A stretch of DNA of 64,000 nt from Bdellovibrionales bacterium CG10_big_fil_rev_8_21_14_0_10_45_34 (GTDB taxonomy: Bacteria; Bdellovibrionota; Bdellovibrionia; Bdellovibrionales; 1-14-0-10-45-34). The stretch covers positions 238,483 through 302,482 of the forward strand of contig PEZS01000001.1 of NCBI GenBank assembly GCA_002778785.1. Direction: 5' to 3'. The translations under genes and the position numbers were made by a program. Positions 26,311-34,637 of this stretch are shown here, one piece after another. Within the stretch, counting starts at the first letter, position 1. Every line of letters starts with the position of its first letter. The notes under the pieces are model-generated. The model worked only from the letters and a program-made list of their open reading frames with translations, made no database searches and was not told where the DNA came from.

Positions 26311-27759
26311 CTATCCCAAGCCTCCACCGCCGCCAGATGCGATAGTGATGAGCGAGCCTGCTGGAAGCCTTCGACGTTCAAGGTTTGTAAAACTGCGGCG
26401 TTGTTCTCCCGGGGCTTCTACCATAAAGTTCGATGGGCTCCCTGCTCCGCCGCCTTCAATTCCGAAGGCAGCAATATTAGGGATGGGCAACAAGGCTCCA
26501 ACTAAGCATTCTTTCTTGAGTTGATAAGCTTTAATAACCCCGGGATCTCCCGAGCGTTTGCCGCGTCCTATGCCTTCGGTGTTTTCCGACAATTTTTTTG
26601 GTTCAACCAAAGTAGAGCCTTGAATGTCATTCCAAGTTGGTAGCGGTGCCGGAAAGCCGTCGCGGGTCCATCTATCTCGGCTAGCGCCCTTTTGACGAGC
26701 ACCTAAGCCGCCGGGCAGATAATCGAAGAAAGCCTCACCAGAATCATCTTGTACCAAAAGCGCCGTCCAACCGGCATGAGAGGCGGCACGTTTTTCTCCT
26801 GAAATCCAACTTCCAAATGATTGCACTATTGCAGATTGCAAGAGGGAGACTCCTTGGCTTGCACCTAAAAAGCTGTTCTTAGGTTTCATCTGCGAAACCC
26901 AACATCTTGGATGGGTCATAACCTCGAGCATAGAAACAGTGGCATGATTGTAAGGAACGCTTTTACCGGTAAAAACCTGAACGGATCGATACAGCGCTCC
27001 CAAAAGAGTGTTCGGTGAAATCTGCATCAAATCAGATTGGGGGGTTTTTGAAAAATCAAAGAGCAGACCGCTTTCTGATTTGTGAACATGAAAATCGAGA
27101 AGCAGGTCATTGTTTTCCGAACGGACGACCTGATGAACTTCTCCGTCAGGCCAATCGGCCAACTTTCGCTGAAACAATTGTCGGCCTAGCTCTAGAAGAG
27201 ATTCAATGGCGTCTTTTGTGAGCTTCGATCCGGGCAAAGAGAAAACTTTCTGCAGGTGGCGGCTTACGTCGAAGCACTTTTGAATGCCGGATTCCAAGCT
27301 ACTCATGAGATTCGACGTTGCAAGAGGGTGACTAGCTATGGCCGATAGGATATTTTTGTCGACTTGGTACCTCTGGGCCAAAGGCGTAGGTGGGATCTGA
27401 AGAACCTGAACATCTGCATTTTCAAAATTCCAATTGATGCATCCCCACTGAGCCATCGGCATCAAAAATTGTCTATGAACAAAGTAGGCGGCTTCGTTGA
27501 TAGGGGTTACATAAGTAATGGCATTGTGTGAGGGCCCGGCCATAAATGGATCGTTCGATATGACAACGGTGCCAGGCTCTTTAGCAAAATATTGAAACAA
27601 GTTTACAGCAGCAATCGAGAGCGTTCCCAAATCGGCACCTGACTGGGCACTGCTGTATATTGTTCGCCCTGAGAGGTCACATATGGCCCAATTATTCAGC
27701 TCAAAATGGGGGCCTATCTCTTTAACTGTTTTGAGAAAAAGCTGTGAATTAAAACTCAT
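26311..27759 (-). CDS. Hydantoinase B/oxoprolinase-like protein
   Basis: The product is 482 residues from ATG 27759, overlapping the upstream gene's end by 11 bases. It matches HyuB: SNDPFMAGPSHNAITYVTPI (family: NDPYxGGTHLxD), LLDFHVHKSESGLLFDFSKTPQ, SPNTLLGALYRSVQVF, and the glycine-rich end GSLITIASGGGGGLG. HyuB works with HyuA in ATP-dependent hydrolysis of hydantoins, 5-oxoproline or related amides, and in acetone and acetophenone carboxylases. The GGTH metal-site motif is altered to AGPSH, so the reaction may differ. The substrate is unknown. Confidence 0.8.
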   Translation of the reverse strand: MSFNSQLFLKTVKEIGPHFELNNWAICDLSGRTIYSSAQSGADLGTLSIAAVNLFQYFAKEPGTVVISNDPFMAGPSHNAITYVTPINEAAYFVHRQFLMPMAQWGCINWNFENADVQVLQIPPTPLAQRYQVDKNILSAIASHPLATSNLMSSLESGIQKCFDVSRHLQKVFSLPGSKLTKDAIESLLELGRQLFQRKLADWPDGEVHQVVRSENNDLLLDFHVHKSESGLLFDFSKTPQSDLMQISPNTLLGALYRSVQVFTGKSVPYNHATVSMLEVMTHPRCWVSQMKPKNSFLGASQGVSLLQSAIVQSFGSWISGEKRAASHAGWTALLVQDDSGEAFFDYLPGGLGARQKGASRDRWTRDGFPAPLPTWNDIQGSTLVEPKKLSENTEGIGRGKRSGDPGVIKAYQLKKECLVGALLPIPNIAAFGIEGGGAGSPSNFMVEAPGEQRRSFTNLERRRLPAGSLITIASGGGGGLG

Positions 27760-29035
27760 TAGGTTCGCCCGCAAAGTAAATGCCCCTGCTGTCAATACTT
27801 TCAGATGATCTCAGCAAGAGTTCTGAAAGAAAGAGATCTTCAGAAGTTTGAGGTAGATCGATAGCAGTCTTTAAAAGAGAAGCAAACGGGCCAAACATTT
27901 GCTTGATTGAGCTGACTGCAGAAGGCTGAAAGTCTCTTTCCAATTCTTCTCGGAGCAAACTTTTAAAATTTAAATCTTTGCCAGCAGTGTTAGCAATTCT
28001 TCTTTCAAACGTCGAAAAAAAGTTTTCTATACGCTGAGAATTATCAGCGTCAAAATTATCAAAAATATCCAGTTTTGAATCTGCCAAGTAAAGTAGCACG
28101 TCTATTACAGTGGGGATGTGACTTTTGCCAAAAGCCATAGGCCCAGGTTCGAGTCCCAAACTTTCTTCGGTGGATTCCACGAAAAAAAATTCCCCGGCTC
28201 GGATCTCCTGGGTAGGTTGAAGGAGGAGTCTCCATTGTGAAGGGCCATTTTTTTCTGAAAGCCATCTTTCTAATAAGCTATCTTCTAGTACAAACGGAAC
28301 TGGAATGAACCGCTCAAGACCCAAATAGGAACCGCTCTGCTTAGACGTCAACAAGGAATGGTAAGCCTTCATGGGGTGTACTTCGTAGAAGCTTTTCGGC
28401 TCATTCCATTTAAGTTCCGCAGAATCGCCCGTCGACCAAATCTCGCTAAAACTCTTTATCCAATCTTTTTTGTAATCGAAACAGTACGCGGCGAGAATAC
28501 TTCTAAGAACCGCTTCCGAAGATTCTGCCGCTGAATAGCGAAACTTCCCATTGAGTTTATGTTGCAGCGAGTCCATTAGTTCAATGAGCTCTTCAGTCAA
28601 TTCAGATTTGGGAACTAAAGCCACCCACGCTGCCTCTTGAGATCCGTGAGTGCCATGAGTTTCGAGAAGCTCAAACAAGCGCTCCTTTAGCGCTGTCACC
28701 GATGCACTCCAGTCTAAAACAAAGCTATTACCACACAACTCCTTCACGGCTCTCTGTGTTTTCGGTTGAAATAAAAGGTGAGGGTGCTCCAGGACTGGAG
28801 GAGTTAATAGGTTTACAGTAGAACCCCATCTTTTCTTAATAATGGACTCATCCAGGTCTGCGCTCCAAATGACTTGTGATAAAGGCTCAGCGCTTCTAAG
28901 GGCTCTAATTTGGTTGATCAGCTTCGATAGGGGATCCTTAGCAAGAAGGTGTCGCCCGCTTTGAGTTGTTCCGTCTGTTCCCTTAAGTGACCACTCAAGA
29001 GTTCCGGGGGTTAGAAAAAGGCCGAGTCGAGACAT
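27749..29035 (-). CDS. Divergent, shortened hydantoinase A-like protein
   Basis: From ATG 29035 the product is 428 residues (frame open to TTG 29074), far shorter than the roughly 650-700 of HyuA. The clearest family match is near residues 310-345: GLEPGPMAFGKSHIPTVIDVLLYLADS, equivalent to GPxACYGRGGxxPTVTDAxLxLG. The N-terminal MSRLGLFLTPGTLEW replaces the GxDxGGTFTD phosphate loop of normal HyuA, suggesting that the ATP-binding N-lobe is degenerate. The partner overlap with the HyuB-like gene supports a conserved complex. Function unproven. Confidence 0.65.
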   Translation of the reverse strand: MSRLGLFLTPGTLEWSLKGTDGTTQSGRHLLAKDPLSKLINQIRALRSAEPLSQVIWSADLDESIIKKRWGSTVNLLTPPVLEHPHLLFQPKTQRAVKELCGNSFVLDWSASVTALKERLFELLETHGTHGSQEAAWVALVPKSELTEELIELMDSLQHKLNGKFRYSAAESSEAVLRSILAAYCFDYKKDWIKSFSEIWSTGDSAELKWNEPKSFYEVHPMKAYHSLLTSKQSGSYLGLERFIPVPFVLEDSLLERWLSEKNGPSQWRLLLQPTQEIRAGEFFFVESTEESLGLEPGPMAFGKSHIPTVIDVLLYLADSKLDIFDNFDADNSQRIENFFSTFERRIANTAGKDLNFKSLLREELERDFQPSAVSSIKQMFGPFASLLKTAIDLPQTSEDLFLSELLLRSSESIDSRGIYFAGEPNEF

Positions 29036-29117
29036 GGAATCTGACGTCTTACACTTAAGCGGCTTAGATAACAAATTGAAACTTTTATTTTTTGATAATT
29101 GCCAATGACATTGATTC

Positions 29118-29146
29118 TTGAACGCTAGCAGGCAAGTTGATAATTA
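29118..29146 (+). promoter_or_regulatory. Candidate promoter of hisC
   Basis: TTGAAC (29118-29123) and TAATTA (29141-29146) are separated by 17 bases. The expected transcription start falls close to the GTG at 29153, which has no ribosome site, so the message may be leaderless. Short hexamers of this quality occur by chance. Confidence 0.3.
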
Positions 29147-29152
29147 AATAGA

Positions 29153-30268
29153 GTGATTGAAATACCAGACTACATTAAGAACTTGAAGCCCTACCAACCT
29201 GGGAAAGCCATTTCTGAAACACAGAAAGAGTTTGGCCTGTCTCAGGTGATAAAACTTGCTAGCAATGAAAATCCCATCGGTATAAGCGAAAAAGTACTAA
29301 AAGCTATGAGTGAAAAACTCAAAGACTCGTTTCGCTATCCGGAAGGTTCTCAAGGCGCAATGATTGACGCCCTCTCTAAAAAGTATCAGATCTCAGAAAG
29401 TCAGATTTGCCTGGGTAATGGCTCAAACGAACTCATTAATTTGCTCATTCAGTTGGCATGTCGCCCTGATGACAAGATTTTGACCTTTCAGTACGCCTTC
29501 GTTGCCTATAAGATTTCGGCGCAAACTTTTGGTATCCAAACTGACGAGGTTATCTGTCGAGACCGATTTGAAATGGACATGAATGATCTCTTGGGTGCTA
29601 TAGGCGAAAAGCATAAGCTGATTTTTTTACCAAATCCTAACAATCCTACGGGGCGCACTATTCCTCAAGATAAGGTGAGAGAGTTTTTGGAGAAGATTGC
29701 GGGTCGACCCCTGCTCTTGGTTCTTGATGACGCCTATAGTGAATTTGCAGATGATCCATCAGCTTTAGATGCTTTCGCTATTCTCCGAGAGTTTCCAGAG
29801 AACGTCGTTGTGCTCAAGACATTTTCGAAAGTGTTCGGTTTAGCGGGGCTGCGAGTGGGAGCTCTGTTTGGAAACAAGAAAATAATCAACTACGTCCATC
29901 GCATTCGGAATCCGTTCAACACCAATATTTTTTGTGAATCGGCTTTACCGGTAGCTCTCTCAGATGTCGACTTTGTTAAACGTTCAAGAGACGTTGTCGT
30001 CTTCGGCAGAAATCAGTGGATGGAAGGCCTGCGCCGAATGGGACTGGATCCAATACAAAGCCAGGCAAATTTTATTCTTGTTGATTGTAAAGTCGATTGC
30101 GAAAAACTTCATATGGAGCTTTTAAAAAGAGGAGTTATCCTAAGACCTATGAAGCCGTACGGCCTCAACACTTATATGAGAATTAGCATTGGCACTAGGC
30201 AAGAAAACGAATTAGCAATCAAAGTAGTGGCGGATGTCTTAAAAGCAATTTGCGAAGAAAACTTATAG
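29153..30268 (+). CDS. hisC: Histidinol-phosphate aminotransferase family protein
   Basis: The PLP enzyme transfers an amino group to imidazole-acetol phosphate in histidine synthesis. Some members act on aromatic amino acids or prephenate. The 371 residues begin at GTG 29153. Fold-type I motifs are present: KLASNENPIG, GNGSNELINLL, PNPNNPTGRTI, DDAYSEF and the PLP lysine in KTFSKVFGLAGLRVG; the tail has the ILRPM..YGLNTYMRIS substrate-binding Arg. It is isolated from other his genes and is followed 22 bases later by cmk, an arrangement seen with aro/his genes upstream of cmk in other bacteria. The aromatic role is therefore possible. Confidence 0.88.
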   Translation: MIEIPDYIKNLKPYQPGKAISETQKEFGLSQVIKLASNENPIGISEKVLKAMSEKLKDSFRYPEGSQGAMIDALSKKYQISESQICLGNGSNELINLLIQLACRPDDKILTFQYAFVAYKISAQTFGIQTDEVICRDRFEMDMNDLLGAIGEKHKLIFLPNPNNPTGRTIPQDKVREFLEKIAGRPLLLVLDDAYSEFADDPSALDAFAILREFPENVVVLKTFSKVFGLAGLRVGALFGNKKIINYVHRIRNPFNTNIFCESALPVALSDVDFVKRSRDVVVFGRNQWMEGLRRMGLDPIQSQANFILVDCKVDCEKLHMELLKRGVILRPMKPYGLNTYMRISIGTRQENELAIKVVADVLKAICEENL

Positions 30269-30290
30269 AAGAAAAGTAGAAATTTGTAAA

Positions 30291-30956
30291 ATGAGAGAGA
30301 GAGCAAAAGTGATTACAATTGATGGCCCTGCAGCTTCTGGAAAATCCAGTGTGAGTCGAGACGTTGCGCGAAGTCTGGGATGGAGCTGGGTTTCAACGGG
30401 GATTTTTTATAGAGGTATGGCCTATATTGCTTTAAAAAAGTCGGTTCCATTGTCGGACATCGACGCTGTGGCTAGGCTACCGTTCGAAAAAGACTGGCAA
30501 GTAGAATTGACCGAACAGATGACACGATTTTTCTACAACGGAAACGATATCACTAGCGATTTGGAATCTAATGAAGTTGGTGAGATTGCTAGTCAAATTA
30601 GCCAAAATAAAAAATTCCGTCAGGCTCTCTTGGAGGCCCAGCGCCAGTGTGCCGAGGGTGTAGACGGATTGGTAGCTGAAGGTCGCGACTGTGGCTCAGT
30701 AGTTTTTCCGAGCGCTTTAGTGAAGATATTTCTGACGGCTTCGAGTGTGGACCGAGCGCAAAGAAGGGCTATTCAACAGGGTGTTGATGTCGAGCATGTG
30801 CAGGCGAGCAACGAGCGCAGAGATGCCAGAGACGAAAAAACTTTGAAATTGATTTCCCACCTACCTGAAGAGACGCACGTCATAGACACCAGCTCCATGA
30901 CACTTGAGCAAGTCGTTGAAAAGGTTAAAGCGATTGCTGAAGGCAAAATAAAGTAG
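30291..30956 (+). CDS. cmk: Cytidylate kinase
   Basis: It phosphorylates CMP and dCMP with ATP. The 221-residue protein has the P-loop GPAASGKSSVSRDVA at about 11-25, the substrate-binding VSTGIFYRGMAYIAL, GEIASQISQNKKFRQALLEAQRQ, and AEGRDCGSVVFP with the conserved Arg-Asp. The length is normal. In many proteobacteria cmk is followed directly by rpsA; here a divergent pair of secreted CxxCH protein genes lies between them. Confidence 0.95.
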   Translation: MRERAKVITIDGPAASGKSSVSRDVARSLGWSWVSTGIFYRGMAYIALKKSVPLSDIDAVARLPFEKDWQVELTEQMTRFFYNGNDITSDLESNEVGEIASQISQNKKFRQALLEAQRQCAEGVDGLVAEGRDCGSVVFPSALVKIFLTASSVDRAQRRAIQQGVDVEHVQASNERRDARDEKTLKLISHLPEETHVIDTSSMTLEQVVEKVKAIAEGKIK

Positions 30957-30963
30957 GTATTTG

Positions 30964-30991
30964 GCCTAGAGCATCTAAAGACGCTCTAGGC
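30964..30991. terminator. Hairpin between convergent cmk and CxxCH gene
   Basis: GCCTAGAGC and GCTCTAGGC form a perfect nine-pair stem with a 10-base loop. It covers the last codons and stop (30975-30977) of the minus-strand gene and lies just after the cmk stop. No T-run follows on either side, so termination is plausible but not certain. Confidence 0.4.
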
Positions 30992-32963
30992 GCAGGGCTG
31001 CGTCTGTCGCTATCACGTACGACTTTGTCGTTTCCTTATCGATAAGCTCGTAGTAGATCCAACCGTCCGCTCTAAAATGCGGGAACAAAGCCAACTGACC
31101 TCTCTTAACCTTGGTCAATAGGCGTTTTTCGCCCGTAAGCAAATCTACTAAGTACACGTTGGACGAGTTTGAGGCGATGAGAGATAAGAGAGCAGGATCC
31201 GACTCTGAACTGAAACCCAACTCGGCATAATCTTGGCTCTCGATGTAATGATGGTAAACAACAAATCTGTCATCATAAGAGAAATTGGCTTTGCTGCCGT
31301 TGTAGCAAAGAGAGCCAATTTCTTGAAGTTCATAGTGACCCTCTTGCTCAATAAGTTGATTGATACGATAGCCGTTTTGGACTTTGGTGCCTTCAGAGAA
31401 CCGAGCCGTTCTTGATATCAATAAACTGCCATTCGGACTAATCTGAAAATCTCCCAAAAAAGGCGTTTTGATCACTCTCGCGGGTCCGATTTGAAATCCG
31501 CTCCCAAGGTTCAACACTTTTGCGACTTGTAGAACGCTTGTAGAGGAAAAACTAGGTTTAGATTCCCTGGAGGGTTCCGTAGGTCCATCTGGGACGAAGT
31601 TACCAGTGGTTAGGTAATAGTCGCTTCCGCGGCTTGAAGAGCCCAAGCTCTGATAGTACCCCCATTTTTCCACAACGCATCTTTCGTCGTTCAAAAAAAG
31701 TCTTCTCGAAAGAGAATCCCGGGCGACGCCAAGAGGGCACATCGAAAGTTTGGTGGTTTTATCTTGGACAAATGTAAAAGCCGAGTTATCAGGCAGAAAG
31801 AAAGGGTCAAAATCTGACTCGATCCTCAGGTTAGGATCCTTCGCAGATTCGAGCATGCTTTTTAAATCTGTTATTCTCGCTTTCAAGTTTGCATCAACCA
31901 AAGAGTCATAACCGTCTGGAGTTGGATGAATGCCATACTTTGAAAGTCCGTAGCCAACAAAGCGCCCGTCAACAGAACTTCTCATCCAAAACTGGGTTTC
32001 AAAAGGAATGGAATAAACATGCCTCGTAGTTCCCACTTCCGGTGCCTCAAAGTTGCGATCTTTGAAAAAGTCCTTAGCAAGAGCGAATAGCTTGGGGTTG
32101 TCTGTGGGCGGCTCAAAACAATTTAGTGAATCAGACCCCCCTTGGCAGCCAAAAAAGGGTAGAAGGTTTTCTTGGTGGTAAGCCCTCCAACCAGTTAACT
32201 TGGAATCTGCGATTTTAAGCTTTAGCGACTCCGAAACATAGTGGCGACATTTGTTGGTCTGTTGATTTGAAGTTACCAATTCATCAAGGTACGGCATACC
32301 GCCTTGCACCCACTTAAGGAGTTCGTCGAATTCACCACTATTAAGCGGGTCGTTTCCGCTCGGGGGCATGACGATTGCGTCAGTGAAACTGGCGTGGTGA
32401 CTTTGCCATTCGCTTTGAGAATAGGCATCTCTGAAAGCGTTTTTCACCTTTTTGTTATCCGTGCCGACGACTAAAAGGCCGAGCTCTGAAGCAGAAAAAG
32501 GTCCGTCGGTTCTTCCGTTTCTTAGGCAATTGATTTTTTGCGCGGGATCTGACGAAGAATTTTCTAAGCACAGTCGCCACTTCTCCTCTAAAAATCTTCC
32601 CCACGCGCGGATATCGTTTTTGCTGACTCCATGGCACGTGAGACATCGGGGATGAGCGCCTGGAACTTCTGCACTGATGGATTGTAAAACTCTTAGGGCC
32701 CTTCCGCGATCAAAGGGAGTAACTGCGTAGCTTCGCATCGAGAGGATTTGATAGGAATCAACAGGCGGCTGCATAGCGGATACAGAAAAAGTAGGCTCGG
32801 TCTGCCTACCTGTTGCTACTTGCTGTGGGTCCTGCAGCTGGCCCAGCAGATAAGCCATGGAAGACCAACCTGACTGAGATGCCTGTGAGGGAAGGGTAGG
32901 CGTCATCAAGACAGAAAGAGTGACGACTGCTCTAAAATAGCAATACGAGAAGCAAAACCTCAT
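30975..32963 (-). CDS. Secreted cytochrome c-like/beta-propeller protein
   Basis: The product is 662 residues from ATG 32963 (a GTG at 32987 would add eight). A signal peptide spans about 1-28. A single heme-binding motif CLTCH is at about 107-111, and a distal MPPSG that could give the Met ligand lies about 100 residues further on (DAIVMPPSGNDP...WVQGGMPYLDEL). This is the layout of planctomycete-type cytochrome modules. The C-terminal 350 residues look like TolB/WD-type propeller blades (DFDPFFLPDNSAFTFVQD, ANFSYDDRFVVYHH, NVYLVDLLTGEKRLLTKV). Periplasmic location is expected. Function unknown; it is divergent from another CxxCH gene. Confidence 0.75.
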   Translation of the reverse strand: MRFCFSYCYFRAVVTLSVLMTPTLPSQASQSGWSSMAYLLGQLQDPQQVATGRQTEPTFSVSAMQPPVDSYQILSMRSYAVTPFDRGRALRVLQSISAEVPGAHPRCLTCHGVSKNDIRAWGRFLEEKWRLCLENSSSDPAQKINCLRNGRTDGPFSASELGLLVVGTDNKKVKNAFRDAYSQSEWQSHHASFTDAIVMPPSGNDPLNSGEFDELLKWVQGGMPYLDELVTSNQQTNKCRHYVSESLKLKIADSKLTGWRAYHQENLLPFFGCQGGSDSLNCFEPPTDNPKLFALAKDFFKDRNFEAPEVGTTRHVYSIPFETQFWMRSSVDGRFVGYGLSKYGIHPTPDGYDSLVDANLKARITDLKSMLESAKDPNLRIESDFDPFFLPDNSAFTFVQDKTTKLSMCPLGVARDSLSRRLFLNDERCVVEKWGYYQSLGSSSRGSDYYLTTGNFVPDGPTEPSRESKPSFSSTSVLQVAKVLNLGSGFQIGPARVIKTPFLGDFQISPNGSLLISRTARFSEGTKVQNGYRINQLIEQEGHYELQEIGSLCYNGSKANFSYDDRFVVYHHYIESQDYAELGFSSESDPALLSLIASNSSNVYLVDLLTGEKRLLTKVKRGQLALFPHFRADGWIYYELIDKETTKSYVIATDAALRLERL

Positions 32964-33097
32964 CACATTTTCCCATTTTGTATTCACCTTAGTTCCCCCA
33001 TGTTCGGTCCAATAATTTTGTTGCGAACCATCTTTTGGTAAAAAAATCAGCTTGCTAGTTCGTTTTATTTTACACGTTGTTAATGAGCGTTTTATTG

Positions 33098-33112
33098 GGT
33101 AGACCGTCTACC
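33098..33112. promoter_or_regulatory. Perfect palindrome between the divergent CxxCH genes
   Basis: GGTAGAC-C-GTCTACC has two perfect seven-base arms around one base. It lies 45 bases before the start codon of the rightward gene and about 135 bases from the leftward start. Such symmetry in a shared promoter region is typical of a dimeric repressor or activator site, but no regulator gene is adjacent. Confidence 0.5.
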
Positions 33113-33156
33113 GCATCTAAATCGAGGTATCCAGTAAAAAGGGAGTTGGGTAATAA

Positions 33157-34389
33157 ATGCAGAGAGTATTTAAGGTATACCTTTTTCTGTGGCCGATTCA
33201 CTTCAGCGCCGTGAATGCAATGGATATTGGGCCTCGCACCGTATTTGGAAAACCAAAAGTCATTGAGCGGCAAACTAAGGAACCCTTCCGTGAGAAATCA
33301 GAAGAGAGGCAATTCGCATGGAGGTTGGCTGCGGACCTATGGAATCAGCACTATGCTGCCTCTGAAAAATCATTGGCAATTCCTCAGTGGCAAGCATTTT
33401 ATGACTCCGCCGAGATCAAAAGATTGTTTCGATTTCTTTACAATGATCTTTCAGATCGGAACCTTAACGATATGAACTTAGAGAAAATGATTAGCGCAGA
33501 GGAGTGGAATACCGAGGCTGTCGGCAGGGTTGCTTCATGGCCAGATTGGAGGCTTGAGAATTTGCTAAGATCACTTTACGTCGGTTTCAATATTGACGAA
33601 CGAAGAGTTCGCGGTTTGGCAGGTGTATCAAAAGTGCTCACAAACGGGAAGGGGTTCACGAGTCTCATGTTTCACCTTAAAAACTGTCGAAACGGTTATC
33701 GTTGTAGTGAAGTGAACTTCGCGTCATCTTCGATTTGGGTAAAAGCAGCATGGAGGAGGATCGATGGCGAATCTACCTTCGCCCACTTCCCAACGAATCA
33801 ACGCACGTTAATGTCTCTCAACCAAAGTGACACGTCCAATTGGCAAGATGTGCTGGAGTTTACTGAAATCCCGACTCCGGACAAAATTTTTACGGTTCAA
33901 ACAGCAAGCGGCAGTCGATTTGCTTTGGTTGGTATGCATATCATGAGCAAAGTTCTTAAGGATTGGCTGTGGGTGACACTTTGGTGGTCGAATGAACCGG
34001 ACAGTGATTTTGGTGCCGACCGGCCGCAATCCTTGCAGGAGAAATCAGTTCTAACAAATTACAAATTGTGCTCTGTCTCTACATTTGAACGCCTACCCCA
34101 TGGCAGGGTCGCTAAGAGTCTAGAGCTGGCCAGTGATGAGGCGCATTCTTCATCTCTTGGCGCATCTTGGTGTTCAAACCCCTACATTGAACAAGGGGAA
34201 CATAATGCTAAAACCAACTGTATTGGCTGTCACCAACATGCGGGGACAAAAGTAAAACAATCAGAAATCTTGGAAAATCTCGAAACTCTGGGATTACTGA
34301 GGAATAGGGAGGACTTTCCTAGTGATTATGTTTGGTCACTCGGTGGGCCGGCCGGCGGCCTCCTAGACGACATTGTCGGCGAGTTATAA
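33157..34389 (+). CDS. Secreted CxxCH protein, unknown function
   Basis: This 410-residue protein starts at ATG 33157 after a GGGAGTTGGG stretch. A short signal peptide (MQRVFKVYLFLWPIHFSAVNA) precedes a mature protein with no recognised fold. A single heme c-binding motif CIGCH lies near the C-terminus at about 355-359, within KTNCIGCHQHAGTKVKQ. Two other Cys pairs (KNCRNGYRCSE, and the pair in LCSVS/SWCSNPY) may form disulfides. It has no evident distal Met module like that of its divergent partner. The two genes share a promoter region and are probably regulated together. Confidence 0.72.
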   Translation: MQRVFKVYLFLWPIHFSAVNAMDIGPRTVFGKPKVIERQTKEPFREKSEERQFAWRLAADLWNQHYAASEKSLAIPQWQAFYDSAEIKRLFRFLYNDLSDRNLNDMNLEKMISAEEWNTEAVGRVASWPDWRLENLLRSLYVGFNIDERRVRGLAGVSKVLTNGKGFTSLMFHLKNCRNGYRCSEVNFASSSIWVKAAWRRIDGESTFAHFPTNQRTLMSLNQSDTSNWQDVLEFTEIPTPDKIFTVQTASGSRFALVGMHIMSKVLKDWLWVTLWWSNEPDSDFGADRPQSLQEKSVLTNYKLCSVSTFERLPHGRVAKSLELASDEAHSSSLGASWCSNPYIEQGEHNAKTNCIGCHQHAGTKVKQSEILENLETLGLLRNREDFPSDYVWSLGGPAGGLLDDIVGEL

Positions 34390-34516
34390 GAGCGCATTCC
34401 GATCGAATTTGATAGGAGGCAGCAGCGCCTATCTGGGCCGTAAAAACCAAATACTCTGCCTCTTTAAAAGAGAAAGCCTGTTTGATTGAGCCGTCCCCGT
34501 CTTTTATCATTTCTCT

Positions 34517-34544
34517 TTGACATCTAATGACTTAGGTCTATAAC
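34517..34544 (+). promoter_or_regulatory. Sigma-70-type promoter of rpsA and its leader
   Basis: TTGACA (34517-34522) and TATAAC (34539-34544) are 16 bases apart, a near-consensus housekeeping promoter. The roughly 90-base leader to ATG 34638 holds two inverted repeats: TTGGT/ACCAA (34564-34579) and the perfect palindrome GCGGATCCGC (34609-34618). S1 often regulates its own leader in other bacteria, so these may matter. Confidence 0.65.
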
Positions 34545-34637
34545 GATCTCTCCATCTCCCGTGTTGGTTCGTTTACCAAATGGGAGGGGTGCGCGTTGGT
34601 CCCGGCAAGCGGATCCGCAGTTAGGAGAACATTGTGA

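Noticed and set aside
26005-26505. 166-residue plus-strand frame
   Set aside because: It overlaps the 3' end of the threonine dehydratase in another frame and then runs antisense to the hydantoinase B-like gene. It has no ribosome site and an unlikely composition.
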